Assembly (NCBI GenBank): GCA_024734495.1
Contig: JALMQS010000030.1
Span: 35,633,555-35,697,554, forward strand
Source: Forficula auricularia
Lineage: Eukaryota; Arthropoda; Insecta; Dermaptera; Forficulidae
Direction: 5' to 3'
Length of the DNA stretch: 64,000 bases
Positions 1 through 10,550 of this stretch are shown in pieces. How positions within the stretch are numbered: position 1 is the stretch's first letter; every line of letters starts with the position of its first letter. The notes below the pieces were generated by a model that was not told where the DNA came from, searched no databases, and was given only the letters and a program-made list of their open reading frames with translations. Both the position numbers and the translations under genes were made by a program.

Positions 1-79
1 GAAAAAGGTTCTCCTCTGCTTGGTGCAAATAAACATACACACATATCAAAAATATATATCTGTATATATATTATTTTTT

Positions 80-552
80 TAATTTTCTCATTAATATATC
101 AATGAATAATTAACACATTAACGAGAATTGCTTTTGATCGCGCTTTTTAAACAAGATATACCTATATCGCGAGACTACTGGTTGAAGCTATTGAGTCTGC
201 TGAGTCTTAAGTCTGGGCCAGAAGTTAAAAGATGTGATCCATTTGGCTATAATCCAGCAATCAAGCCAAATGGATCACATCTTTTTCATTTCTCTTGTTC
301 CAGACTTAAGACTCAGCAGACTCAATAGCTTCAACCAGCAGTAGTCTCGCGATATAGGTATATCTTGTTTAAAAAGCGCGATCAAAAACAATTCTCGTTA
401 ATGTGTTAATTATTCTTTGATATATTAATGAGAAAATTAACTTCACTATTTCAAGTTAGGAATATATAAATTCGGATATTATTTTTACTTAATATTTGAC
501 AAAAATCATCTGCATTCGATTCGCGATCGAATCAAATTCAAGAAACTTATGA
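80..552. mobile_element. Long palindromic MITE inserted in a hammerhead arm (copy 1)
   Basis: Arms at about 85-232 and 262-440 are near-perfect inverted repeats, sharing gattgcgctttttaaacaag-like and aagatgtgatccatttggct blocks, around a 30-bp loop. The right side extends to about 552 with sequence that, in the second copy (23,045-23,722), lies on the left. The ends of the family are therefore longer than the visible hairpin. No coding capacity. Confidence 0.65.
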
Positions 553-657
553 TTTATTATTTATTTGTTTGAGACTATAGTTTCGAAGGCTTTGAAAATT
601 TTTTCAATATCCACGCGATACTGATCCAATGAAAAATAATATTTATAATTAAAAAGA

Positions 658-691
658 CTGATGGTGAGGGCCAAGCCTCGAAACTATAGTC
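658..691 (+). ncRNA. Hammerhead-like core, CUGAUGG variant
   Basis: CTGATGG, stem II with GAGG/CCTC, then GAAA followed by CTATAG and TC. The A-to-G change at the last base of CUGANGA should reduce or abolish activity. ACTATAGT after GAA is a perfect 8-base palindrome. Confidence 0.5.
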
Positions 692-1067
692 TCAAACAAA
701 TAAATAATATATATACAGATTACAGATATATAATTTCGATATATATGTGTGGTATGTTTATTTGCATCAAGCAGAGGACAAATTCTTTGTTTCTCTTTAT
801 GAATATTTGATCCTTCTCTTTATATATTTAATACTCTTTATACATTAGATTATAATTATTTAAAATTATAATATAAATGTGCCGGTGATTATGAAAGTGG
901 TCAAGTCAGTGATTGTTTGGAGATATTTAATTTTGTAAAATGAATTGAATTCCTGTTTAATGACAACTAGAAATACATTTAACGGTTCAATTTAGGGGCT
1001 AGATGGCTCTACAGATACAATAAATAAATTTTAAACAATTTTGCAAAACCGACACTTTTACTATGGT

Positions 1068-1597
1068 TTAAGGAGGTTCTTTCGCGACAATCCACACACA
1101 AAGTTTTAGCCTCGTAACCACTCTATAAATATGAACGGAACTAAAATTTTAGGTTATGTTTTTTTTAACGTGACTGCCCACTCACCCTACGAAATCTCTA
1201 TATGTATACACACATACTTGCCGGATCATTTCCAAGCCATTGTGCTTATATCCCCTCCACTAAAAATAATCGCCAAATTTGTTTTTTATCAAAACTACGT
1301 GGTAAATAATTTCAATTTTTTTTTTAAGTTACTCCGAATATATTATTCTAACAAATATTAGTTTTTAATCAAGATGGTGAAAGTCCTTCAATGAAAAAAA
1401 ATAAAATAATGATCATTTTCCCACCCTTTCTCTATCTACCCTAAGTAAAAAATGTCATTTTTAATTGCAATTATTTCATGTTTGGTGTGGTAAATTGTCT
1501 TCAAATTTTAACAGTATGTGTATTATCCTTTTAATGACTTATATTCCAAGTTTCAAAAATTTCTTGAATTTTTGCATTTGTGAAAGAACTACCTTAA
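1068..1597 (+). mobile_element. TTAA-flanked MITE, family 2 (copy A)
   Basis: Starts TTAAGGAGGTTCTTTCGCG and ends GTGAAAGAACTACCTTAA. The inverted ends and the TTAA at each edge fit a piggyBac-like non-autonomous element. Open frames within it (for example 1131-1361) recur in the other copies as repeat sequence and are not genes. Copies B-D are at 8,382, 20,204 and 27,821. Confidence 0.7.
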
Positions 1598-2117
1598 TTG
1601 ATGGAACACAAAATATGAAAAAAATTCATTTTTTTATTTTTTTGACTTGGACCACTTTCATAATCACCGACACAAATATCTGCCTTTTTATTTTTTTAAT
1701 CACTTTATCCCTGATAACGTTACTTAATATATTATAATTATTCAAGATGGATGTTGCTTTCTTATTATTAAATTAAATTAATATATAACAATCCTATAGG
1801 CTTTGTAGGAGTTTCCTTAGTTGACCCTTTTAAACCATTAAGGGGAGGAAGATGCTAAGAAATGTCGATATTTTAAGACAATGAAAATACCGTTTTAATA
1901 AATTATTTTATTCCGAATTTGTGGTTTTTTGTATCCTTGGGGCTACCTTTTCACCAATTCGCCATTCAATTAGATAGTTAATTAAATCAACCAATCAATT
2001 TTGAATAGTTTATTAAGGAAAGCGTACCAAGTCTTGGAAAAATTTTCACTTTTTCCTCCATTTGTAATTTGTATCTAATTTTCTTTTTTTTTTTTTTTTT
2101 ATATTATTTTTTAATAG

Positions 2118-2213
2118 ATTGAGGTTCATAAAGATGAAAAACAAAGATGGAAAGATCTTCATTTAATCCAAATGCAAAAAGAAGAAATAAAATTTCAAAA
2201 AATAAAAGAACAG
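2118..2213 (+). CDS. NuMA-like gene, coiled-coil exon (first visible)
   Basis: This exon of 32 codons lies between a T-rich acceptor (ttaatag) and a gtgact donor and is phase 0 at both ends. The peptide runs IEVHKDEKQRWKDLHLIQMQ and on to KIKEQ. It is rich in K, E and Q with heptad-like spacing, as expected for the end of a long coiled coil. It is assigned to the NuMA-like gene because it splices in frame to the exons downstream. Alone it has no family-specific motif, so it could belong to any coiled-coil protein. Exons further 5' must lie before this window or in the first 2 kb, where I found none. Confidence 0.6.
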
Positions 2214-2377
2214 GTGACTATTTAAAAAAATTTCATTTAGCTATTTATCTATTTATGTACTTATCTACCATATAATGGGGGAAACAAAAAGGTTCCAAAA
2301 CATTAAACTAAGATTTGACTTTTATATCACTCAGAAGGTTTTAGGACAAAATGTAGAGATATTGGATTTAAGAAATA

Positions 2378-3955
2378 TTAAGGTAGTTGTTTCGCGACAA
2401 TACTAGCAAAAAGTTAATGCTAGAGTATATAGAACAGGCAATAAGGATTCATAATTCATAAGCTCAAAACTTTTTGCTGTTTATGTACCGATTCTAGCCA
2501 ATCCAGTGCTTGTTTGACAAATCTAGGACCATTGTAAAAGATTGAATATTTTTATATTAAAATGACAGATAAAATACATTTTAAAGGTCGATTTATTTCT
2601 ATAAAAATCGTTTTGTTATTTTTTAACAAATGTAATCAACGCCTACGTTACACCTTATGAAAATTATAATTTTGAAAAAATCTCGCGAATGCGCGCTTTA
2701 TACATCTTTCGCTGGTTAAATAAATGCGCTGTTGCCAAATTGCTTTTAGTGTAAATTTTTTTATACATTTTCATTATTCATTCATTATTATCTCAGAAAC
2801 TGTGTTGTAATTATGAATCAAAATTGGCTTAAAATATGTATTTGCTATTGTTTAATGTTGGTTTTGTTTTTTATAAAAAATGGTAAGAAGGGTTTCTTGA
2901 TTATAATTAAATATTTATGTAAATTTTCCGATATCCCGTATAGTGCAATGTATAAGAGTCTTAAAAACTCTATTTTTGAAATTTAATATCTCCGAAACTT
3001 ATATATATATAAAATTAAGGTTGTGTCTGTACATTGCTCCAAATCACGCCAAATTTTGGTTGCACACGTTTCAAGCAAAGTTATGAACGAAAACACCCTC
3101 AACAAAATTCTTGTCTGTATATATGTCTGTTTCCGTCATTTCCGAAAAGTTGCTCACGATTCACGTAAAAACGGCTGAAGATATTATTATGAAATTTCAT
3201 ATTTACATCAGATGTCTTCTAACTTACGTTTTTAGCTATATAACGTTTTGATATTTTGACCCAAGAAGGGGGTTTGGGGGGGCGCACGAATGAAAATGAT
3301 CAAATAACTCCTAAACTATTAACCCTACGGCAAATTTTATGATAAACAAAGTTGTAGGGAATGTGATTTCTGACAAATTTTGTTAAAAAAAACTTTCCCA
3401 AAAATCCACCCAAAAGGGGGGGGGGGTGAAAAATGTAAATTCTTGCCCTTGAAGCAAACTCAACCAAATTTTGTATACATCATCTCTGGGCCTCTAGAGA
3501 GCTAGAAATGCAAAAACTAACCACCCAAAATGGGGGGGAGGGTCAAAAAATGAAAATTATTTCTCTTAGGCCAACCTCAACCAAATTTTGTATATAGTAC
3601 ATAATCTGTGGGTCACTAGAAGGCTAGAAATGCAAAAACTGAGGGTGGGAACGGGGGTGGGGTAAGGCGGAGTAGGGTGGGGGTGCAGGGGGTGGTTCGG
3701 GGCGGAGTCCAGGGGGCATGGCGGAGGGGTGGTGCGCAGGGTTGGAGGGCACGGGGTGGATGGGTTGCCGGGTCCAAGGAGGGTGGGGTGCGGGGGTAGG
3801 GGCGCTAGCAAAAGGGCCGCCGAAGGCGGGCCTTGCAGCTAGTTGTTTATAAATTTCTGTTTTGCCACCAATCGATGCAGAAGTATTTAAATAATAATCT
3901 GTCTAAATTTCAAAAAATCCTAAAAAAACCCATTAGGCGGAACAACTACTCTTAA
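2378..3955 (+). mobile_element. TTAA-flanked MITE, family 1 (copy A), carrying a Helitron-like insert
   Basis: Starts TTAAGGTAGTTGTTTCGCG and ends CGGAACAACTACTCTTAA. Compared with copies B and C (about 700 bp), it is split near 3,000 by an 840-bp G-rich Helitron-like repeat. After the insert, family 1 sequence resumes (gtttataaatttctgttttg). Confidence 0.7.
3000..3841 (+). mobile_element. Helitron-like non-autonomous repeat
   Basis: Inserted in a TTAA MITE. The 3' end has a GC-rich hairpin (GGGCCGCC-gaa-GGCGGGCC) about 8 bases before a terminal CTAG, followed by T. This fits the Helitron rule of a 3' hairpin plus CTRR and insertion without target duplication. The body has the gtctgt and G-run blocks seen in the other copies of this family. 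The open frame at 3,566-3,811 (- strand) is low-complexity and not a gene. Confidence 0.6.
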
Positions 3956-4261
3956 GTCTCTAGATTTTGGAGGAAAAACAAATCGATTAATTTAACATTC
4001 TCTTCTCTTTCTACTCATTTCCCCAAAATCCTTTCTAATTTAAGTCACTGAACTAATGTTTGGTGTTTAGAAATGTCTGAAATTAATTTTCAAACATTTA
4101 TTTTCTTTCTATCTGTCTGTTTCGATTAAGCTGACCACGATAAATCAAGAACGATAAAAATGAGGTTGGTTCTGGTCTTATAATCATTCTATAGTGTGAC
4201 CCAAAAAACAGGAACTTTTGAAAAAAAATACTATTTATAAAACAAAAAGAAAAAACCTCAG

Positions 4262-4470
4262 AATATAACGGAACATGTTAGTTCTCAGGTTCGACTCCTG
4301 AGGGATGATTCCCCCTGATATCGCAATTTAATAATATTTCTATTAAAATCTTAGAATCTATCCTAAAAATTAAATTCTTCTCTTTTAAAATTGATTGAAA
4401 GATTCTGAACCCGAGCTGATTTTTGAAAAACATTCCAACTATTTTCAAAAAGAAGATGCTCAAATCTTTA
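4262..4470 (+). repeat. tRNA-derived SINE (family B, copy 1)
   Basis: Contains a box B-like block (ggttcgactcc) and then a body shared with the copy at 4,570 (aataatatttctattaaaat, tctgaacccgagctga, agatgctcaaatcttta). The tRNA head is truncated. Confidence 0.5.
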
Positions 4471-4569
4471 CTTTTATATTTAAATAGGAGGACTTGTATG
4501 AAAAACCTTTTTTCATTTTAAGCTAAATTTTTTAATTTCCTTTATATATTAATGGAGTAAAGAATTTCT

Positions 4570-4850
4570 ATGCTCATATCTTATATTGCGATTCAGAGAG
4601 AGGTTTTTTGTCTCGAGGGTGTGAGCTGACTGCCCGGAAAGCATGTTAGTTCTCAGGTTCGACTCCTGGGGATGAATCTCCTCTGATATCGCATTTTAAT
4701 AATATTTCTATTAAAATCTTAGAATCTGTCCTAAAAATTAAATTCTTTCTCTTTTAAAATTGATTTATTAATCTGAACCCGAGCTGATTTTTGAAAAACA
4801 TTCCAACTATTTTCAAAAAGAAGATGCTCAAATCTTTAATTATCTTATAA
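4570..4850 (+). repeat. tRNA-derived SINE (family B, copy 2)
   Basis: The head has a box A-like region (gagggtgtgagctgactgcc) and a box B (ggttcgactcc). The body is nearly identical to 4,300-4,470. A third, more diverged head is at 7,640-7,760. Confidence 0.55.
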
Positions 4851-4967
4851 GTAAAGATAAGAGTAAATAGATATTTTATTTAATATGGATTTACTATGAG
4901 TTAAGGATACTAATCATTTATTTCACATTAAAAAAAATTAAAAGATATACAAATTTTTTCTTTTTCA

Positions 4968-5001
4968 ATATATATATTTCGGGCTATTAACCCATCTTCA
5001 G
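4968..5001 (-). ncRNA. Hammerhead ribozyme core
   Basis: - strand CTGAAGA, stem II TGGG/CCC, then GAAATATATA. Mirror of the core at 5,039. Confidence 0.6.
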
Positions 5002-5038
5002 GAAATACAGAAGGTAACTGAGTTACCTTCTGTATTTC

Positions 5039-5073
5039 CTGAAGATGGGTTGATAGCCCGAAATATATATATT
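5039..5073 (+). ncRNA. Hammerhead ribozyme core
   Basis: CTGAAGA, stem II GGG-ttgata-GCCC, GAA, then the palindrome ATATATATAT and T. UUUC before the core can pair with GAAA after it as stem I. Confidence 0.6.
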
Positions 5074-5295
5074 GAAAAAGAAAAAATTTGTATATCTTTT
5101 AATTTTTTAATTTTAATGTGAAATAAGTGACCCAGTATCTCTAACTCATAGTAAATCCATATTAAATAAAATATCTATTTACTCTTATCTTTATTAAAGA
5201 TGTTTCACCTTGCACCAACACCACAATCTCTACTGATTATCTTATAAGTAGGTGAATCTTTCGGTATTAGTCTTGTGTTTTTAAAAGCACACTAA

Positions 5296-5498
5296 GGGCC
5301 AGTTGTATGTCGTTGCAAACTCTTTTAAACGTTGTCAAAGGATAAAACCTTAGAATTTACCTTGTGCTCGGTGGGACGGCCAATCCGATGAAGTGTCTGT
5401 CATCTGATTTGCCATCCCACCCGGCACAAGGTGAATTTTAAGGTTTTACCCTTTGACAACGTTTAAAAAGAGTTTACTAACCGACATACAACTGGCCC
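5296..5498. mobile_element. PIF/Harbinger-like palindromic MITE (copy 1)
   Basis: Inverted ends GGGCCAGTTGTATGTCG, with arms that extend almost to the centre, flanked by TAA on both sides (3-bp target duplication typical of PIF/Harbinger). Related ends occur at 16,334-16,499. Confidence 0.7.
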
Positions 5499-5758
5499 TA
5501 ACTGAGATTCTTAATAATATAGGAACTTCCCATTAGTGTAAATAGGATTATTTTTAAGGTCCCTCTGACCTTAGACTCTATCCTTTACTTTACTTCGCCT
5601 AAATATTATTAGTTTGAAGTATTTCGGGATTTCTGGTGAAGACTCGAGTATGCTGATGGATCGAACCCATTTAATCCGAAAGTTTCCTTTTTTTTCACTC
5701 AATTTAATTTTGATGAAATTGTACATACATCAAATCTAAGATATAAACTTTTTTTTAG

Positions 5759-5875
5759 CTAACGGCCTCAAATGAAGAAAATATACGACTGAAGAACGAA
5801 GTTTGGAATTTAAGTGAAAAACTTCTTCAAGAAAAACAATCCAATAACGAATACCAGAAACAACTTACACGAAGG
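5759..5875 (+). CDS. NuMA-like gene, coiled-coil exon 2
   Basis: An exon of 39 codons with acceptor ttttttag, donor gtagag, and phase 0 on both sides. The peptide (LTASNEENIRLKNEVWNLSE and on to QKQLTRR) has leucines and isoleucines at heptad spacing and a charged surface, so it continues the coiled coil of the previous exon. In NuMA/Mud proteins a long central coiled coil dimerises the protein and is followed by the tail that binds microtubules and the LGN/Pins complex. The intron before it holds a Helitron-like repeat inside a TTAA MITE, two SINE copies, a hammerhead palindrome and a Harbinger-like MITE. Confidence 0.7.
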
Positions 5876-6067
5876 GTAGAGAATACTGATACTATACTTT
5901 TGATTCCGTACTCGTTTCTCATCACATTAATTCATTTCATTTATAATCATTCATTTCCTATACTCACTCGCTCATTTGAAATTTTCTTAGAATTTAAATT
6001 TATAAAAATGACATTATTTTATCTACACAAATTTTTCACAAATTCTCAGAATCATTTAATTGTTCAG

Positions 6068-6111
6068 GAAAGCTTCGCACCTCGGAATCTAGGACCTCTC
6101 GAGAGACAAAG
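6068..6111 (+). CDS. NuMA-like gene, short linker exon
   Basis: A 44-nt exon (ESFAPRNLGPLERQ plus two bases) after acceptor ttgttcag, with donor gtactt. It enters in phase 0 and leaves in phase 2. The next exon begins with the single base needed to complete the codon (AG+T, Ser). It marks the change from coiled coil to the Pro/Ser/Arg-rich tail. The preceding intron is only about 190 bp. Confidence 0.75.
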
Positions 6112-6441
6112 GTACTTTTTTATTTTATTTATATTATCTATTTTTATTTTGTTTAAAAAATGAAAAAATACACTACGAGGATACTTTGAAATGATTTGAG
6201 CCTAACTGGAAAAGAACTATTTTTTCGGCCAAATTAAGTTTTCTTTTTCAACATAATTTTAATTTTAAATCGATACACTTTTTCTAGCGATGATCCAACC
6301 TCTTTAATCTGTCGAAATAAAGTTGGCGTCTTGCTCTGCAGGCCTCTATAGATATTGTCACTCGTCGTTCAATGAAAATCTCTGTCCTCCGAATCTTTTA
6401 AGTTGGCAAACAGGCCATTTATGGGGAATATTGTGAGTGTT

Positions 6442-7177
6442 TTAAGGACGTTCCCTAATATAGCTCAGATGCAGTTCGCTTTTTACCATACTCTCAGATG
6501 TGCAGAAAGGCAAAAATATTTTCACTGCGTCATTTCTTGTATCTGGCAACATTGCATTCTTACCGACGCTAAAAGACAAAGAATAAAAAAAAATCACTTC
6601 ATGAAACAGCTCAATGCAAAATTCCAGATGAGAACAGTATAGTTAGCTTGAGAGGATTAGCTAAAAATCTCAAATGCACCAGCTGCAGAAGTTTTTTAGA
6701 TATAGAAAAATTGAGTGATTTTAGTGCGACGTTGCCATGTCTCCATCTCTCACTTGCCAGACCATGAGAGAAAAAATGAAAAACCATCAATATTACCTAA
6801 CTTTGAACATTTTTCATACAAAACGAATACCGCTTGATGCAATTATTTTAACAAGAAAATATTTGTTATATATTCAGTTAATGATTCTGTTTTTCAAAAT
6901 AATATCAAGAAAATTACGATTGTTATTTAATGAAACAGTCGCTTTAACATCAATCGGGATAGGGTTCACGTGTTAAATATGCATATTTCAATGGTCAATA
7001 ATTATAAATTTAGTGCCGCAAGGACTATTGAAAAAATTTCTACAGGTGGTGTTTTAGGGCGCATCAACGACAAAGGTTATTAGCGAAATTTCTACATATA
7101 AAGGACACTTAAAAATATGTGTATTCAAAGTTTTAAAAGGATTGCAAGAAAATCGATTTATTAGGGAACGTCCTTAA
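6442..7177 (+). mobile_element. TTAA-flanked MITE, family 3 (copy A)
   Basis: Starts TTAAGGACGTTCCCTAATA and ends TTAGGGAACGTCCTTAA. Open frames at 6,403-6,642 and 6,737-6,976 fall on it and are not genes. A partial copy is at 21,382. Confidence 0.7.
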
Positions 7178-7639
7178 GTTCGAATCTCATTTCGTGAATT
7201 GTGGCGCTGACAAATTGGATAAGAATCGAGACTAACGCTTTCGGCATTTCGATTATTTCTATGACTTATAGAGACAGGAACTCGCTTCCTGCCAATACCT
7301 TTCTCACTACCTACAACTTTCAGTTGTTCAATACACGCATCCACAGATATCTTCGACTTCTACTCAGTCTCTAAAAGCTCTTCCTCTTTTTTCACGATCA
7401 GAGGCCAATCCAGGCCTATAGTATCTGCCCTTCCATCAATATTATAAAAAAAATGCATAACTGTGAGACAAAGCATTTTTAATTTTAAGGCATCTTATAT
7501 TTCTGAAACTCTTTTTATTGAGGTATATAATAGTTTATTAAACATATTTTCTTATAAATAATTAACCCGAAGGCATGACTATCTTTTTTTGAAAATTAAA
7601 TGGATTTTTTTTAAATATAAGCTTAGGTTCTCTTTAATA

Positions 7640-7765
7640 TATTGCATGTCAGAGTGTTTTGTCTCGAAGGTGGAACTAACAACCTCGGCAATCGTGTTAG
7701 TACTCGGGTTCAACTCCAGAGAGGACGAAGCCCTCCGATATGCAATGTAAAAATGTGTGCCTTAT
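7640..7765 (+). repeat. tRNA-derived SINE (family B, copy 3, partial)
   Basis: Contains tttgtctcgaaggtgg and a box B-like block (gggttcaactcc), then a gccctccgatatgcaatgt body related to copies 1 and 2. Confidence 0.45.
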
Positions 7766-7855
7766 TCTATTAAAAACTTAGATTTTTGAACTTAATTAAA
7801 TTCTTTATTGATATTTTCTTATTATTTTATCTAATAAAATGCTTTTAACTCTCAG

Positions 7856-8026
7856 TATACAGAGTTTAGATCGTCGAACTACTTTGGGCTTGGATGGACC
7901 TTCTACGAGACGCGCTTCCCAGTTACCTCTTCCTCTCAGCCACGCTTTTCCACCTGTAGAAGAAGATGAACAACTGGATGAGCAACAATTCAATGCCCAA
8001 TCACTAGCTGATATGAAAGCTGGCCG
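7856..8026 (+). CDS. NuMA-like gene, Ser/Arg- and acid-rich tail exon
   Basis: A 171-nt exon with acceptor actctcag and donor gtaaat. The first base completes the Ser codon from the previous exon, and the last two bases complete an Arg with the next exon. The peptide runs IQSLDRRTTLGLDGPSTRRA, then SQLPLPLSHAFPP, an acidic patch EEDEQLDEQQ, and FNAQSLADMKAGR. The basic Ser/Thr stretch followed by an acidic EQLD patch just before the conserved NuMA block resembles the order in vertebrate NuMA1 tails. The Ser/Thr-Arg clusters could be mitotic kinase targets; that is inference. Confidence 0.85.
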
Positions 8027-8381
8027 GTAAATTTTCCTTTACTTATTTTCTCACTTTTTTAATTTAAATTACTGTTTCACTTATAATAGATATATTGTAA
8101 TACATATATAAAATATATATCAAACAAAAAATAAGAGCGTCACTGAAAGAAGGTGATTTTTAAATGTAAAATAAAAAGCAAGTTTTTTTTGTTTTTTGAG
8201 GGATTGCAAATATTTTTATTGAATCTTAAAGTAAATATGCTCCCACCAATTATATCTTTATTGTTAAAAGAGCACATGTCCATTTTCTCAAAATTTTTAC
8301 CAAGCAATTAAAACATATCCAGGACATCATCCCTTTTAAAAGCAAACGATATTTTTGAACGCTTATTACGGGCCCTGAGAC

Positions 8382-8892
8382 TTAAGGTAGTTAGTTCTTC
8401 ACAAACGCAAAAATTCAAGAAGTCTTCGAAACTTGGAATAAAAGACATTAAAAGCATAATAAACACACTCTTAAAATTTGAAGACGATTTACCAAACCAA
8501 ACATGAAATAATTGCAATTATAATGGAATTTTTTATACATGGTAGATTGGGAAAGGGTGCGAAAATGATCATTATTTTATTTTTTTTCATTGAAGGACTT
8601 TCACCATCTTGATGAAAAACTAATTTTTGTTAGAATAATATATTCGGAGTAACTAAAAAAAAAATTGAAATAATTTATTGTAAAAAAATAAAAATTTGGG
8701 CGATTACTTTTAGTGGAGGGAATAAAGATATCAATAGCTTGGAAACGAACGATTCATAAAGAGAATATAGTAGTGTGAAAAGTACAGTGACGTTAAAAAA
8801 ACATAACCTAAAATTTTAGCACCGTTCATATTTATAGAGTGGTTATGAGGCTAAAACTTTTTGTGTCGATTGTCGCGAAATAACCTCCTTAA
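8382..8892 (-). mobile_element. TTAA-flanked MITE, family 2 (copy B)
   Basis: Inverted copy of the element at 1,068, bounded by TTAAGGTAGTTAGTTC and TAACCTCCTTAA. It lies in a NuMA-like intron. The open frame MQLFHVWFGKSSSNF is shared with the other copies and is repeat-derived. Confidence 0.7.
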
Positions 8893-9149
8893 GTTAAAAA
8901 TCTTAAAATTAATCAGTAAATGCGTCTAGCCATTTACGACAAAAAACAATCACTAAGTGGTTTTGGATCCTTTGACTAGATAAAAGCTCTTGCTCTTTCG
9001 ATGGCTTTTTCGCAGCATCTCTATCTCATTAATTACGAGTTGTATTGAGCAGGAATTGCTTGAGATTTATTCGCAATATACCTGAGAAGCTGAGATTTGA
9101 AAAACCCTAATATTGAATTTGCACCAATTCTCTCCGTGGCCATTTTTTT

Positions 9150-9420
9150 TAATTTATAGTACCTGGCCACCGAGCGATGCTCGGTAACTTTTTGCTTCAG
9201 TTAAAAGCTATAAATTAATCCGCGAACCTCGCCCCCCACCCCACCACTTCACCCTACCTCCAGCACCCCTCCACCCACCCCACTCCAATTCCGCACCACC
9301 CCCGAAACCACTTCCCCCGTACTCCTTCACCACTGCACCCCACATCTCCCACCTCGCCCCGCCTCCTCACCCAGTTTTTCATTTCTAGCCTTGTTGTGAC
9401 CCCAGATTATGTGTATATAT
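9150..9420 (-). repeat. C-rich dispersed repeat fragment with hairpin end
   Basis: Contains an accgagcatcgctcggt hairpin near 9,172 and a long C-rich tract. The hairpin block recurs near 47,525-47,545 (accgagcgtcgctctgt), so it marks a dispersed family, possibly another Helitron-like end. Confidence 0.4.
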
Positions 9421-9589
9421 GTATAGGTATATAAATAAATACCGTATAATAATTTTTTTAATTAAATAACAATTTTTTGAGTTCATCAATTAAATTGCCA
9501 AATTCTAATATAGAAAAAATACGTTTGTCGGATTTAAAACTCGATTTTCAATCAATTAAATTGTCTAACTTTTAATATATATTAATAAC

Positions 9590-10272
9590 TAGCTGCAAGG
9601 CCCGCCTTTGGTGGCCCTCTTGTAGCGCAGGGTGCACGCCCCTGGACCCCCCCAACCCCCACCGACCGCCCCTGCCCACCTCCGCCCTACACCACCACCC
9701 CTCACCCAACCCCTACACCCAACCCTCGCACCACCCCACTACCTCTCTGGACCCTAACCTGAACCCCCACTCCACCCTGCACCACCCCGCCATTTCCCGG
9801 ACACCAGCCCCCCCGGTCCCGCGCGACCCCCCCCCCCCCCCACACACACACACACAGCGCGCCCTCCACCCCCGCACCCACACATTGCACCCCACCCGTA
9901 ACACCCCACTAAGCCTCTGGATCCTCAACCTGAACCACCCCGCACCCATTTCTAGCCTTCTAGTGACCCACAGATTATGTATACAAAATTTGGTTAAGTT
10001 GGCTCTAAGGGTAAGAATTTTCATATTTTGACCCTCCCAAGTGTCAGAAATCACATCCCCTACAACTTTTCTTATAATAAAATGTGCAGTAGAGTTAATA
10101 GTTTAGGAGTTATTTGATAATTTTCATTCGTGCCCCCCCCCCCAACCCCCTTTTGTGGTCAAAATATCAAAACGTTATATAACTAAAAACGTAAGTTAGA
10201 AGACATCTGATCGAAATATGAAATTTCATAATAATCCTTTAGCCGTTTTTACATGAATCGTATATATATATA
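9590..10272 (-). mobile_element. Helitron-like non-autonomous repeat (inverted copy)
   Basis: Same family as 3,000-3,841 in opposite orientation. The 3' end at 9,590 has CTAG with a GGGCCACC/GGCGGGCC hairpin. The body includes the block around aaaacgtaagttagaagaca that the two copies share. The C-rich stretch 9,650-9,950 produces chance Gly/Val-rich frames. Confidence 0.55.
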
Positions 10273-10366
10273 TATACAAGATTTGCTCGTTTAATATAAT
10301 AAGATAAGATAATTGAGCAAAATTTATGGAATAAGTAAGTGTTAATATAAAAACAATATTTTTTAG

Positions 10367-10550
10367 AATGAATGATACATATCTAGAAAGACGTGCCACT
10401 TCTGTACAAGATCTGACAAGTCCTAATTATCAGAGACGACTTGCTGAACTTCAAAGACGAAATACACTAGTACCTCCACATCTAAAAAGCAGCTATCCTG
10501 CAGAAACTCAAACAAGAGATCCAGTAATGTTTCAAGAACATGATATTAAG
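10367..10550 (+). CDS. NuMA-like gene, conserved signature exon
   Basis: A 184-nt exon with acceptor ttttttag and donor gtaatc. Its first base completes CGA (Arg); it leaves in phase 0. This exon identifies the gene: it contains YQRRLAELQ followed by RRNTLVPPHLKSSYPAET, which closely matches the conserved R-[IL]-A-E-L-Q-x-R-N-x-x-x-P-P-H-L-K-x-x-Y-P block in the C-terminal tail of NuMA1 (family knowledge). In NuMA this region sits next to the LGN/Pins- and microtubule-binding segments that anchor dynein at the cell cortex and spindle poles. A bare ATG right after the acceptor is an internal Met, not a start. The orthologue name (NuMA or Mud) cannot be fixed without a search. Confidence 0.92.

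Larger units (their letters stand above)
1..780. mobile_element. Hammerhead palindromic element, ACTATAGT type, with nested insertion
   Basis: The outer arms at about 10-80 and 700-775 are inverted repeats (tctgcttggtgcaaataaac against its complement). The inner arms at 553-600 and 667-705 share ttatttgtttgagactatag. The left arm is cut into two pieces by a second palindromic element (80-552). A + strand hammerhead core at 658-691 has CTGATGG (last core base changed from A to G), a GAGGC/GCCTC-like stem II, and GAAACTATAGTC. The left arm has only the 3' half (- strand, 571-590). Confidence 0.6.
4850..5205. mobile_element. Hammerhead palindromic element (AT-rich stem III)
   Basis: Arms of about 165 bp (4,850-5,010 and 5,020-5,200) are near-perfect inverted repeats (aaataaaatatctatttact at each outer end) with a loop of a few bases. 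Each arm holds a full hammerhead core, facing outward: - strand 4,968-5,001 and + strand 5,039-5,073. Confidence 0.7.

Noticed and set aside
1131..1737. Hydrophobic frames that could suggest membrane proteins
   Set aside because: They lie in the TTAA MITE family 2 or AT-rich DNA and recur, broken, in the other copies.
5640..5692. ctgatggatcg...atccgaaagttt as a hammerhead
   Set aside because: Stem II pairs (GGAU/AUCC), but the last base of CUGANGA is shared with the stem, the segment after GAAA does not form the family palindrome, and there is no inverted partner.
9702..10054. Gly/Val/Arg-rich frames on the - strand
   Set aside because: They come from the C-run of a Helitron-like repeat. 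Similar low-complexity frames appear at 3,566-3,811 and 56,736-57,129 over other repeats.
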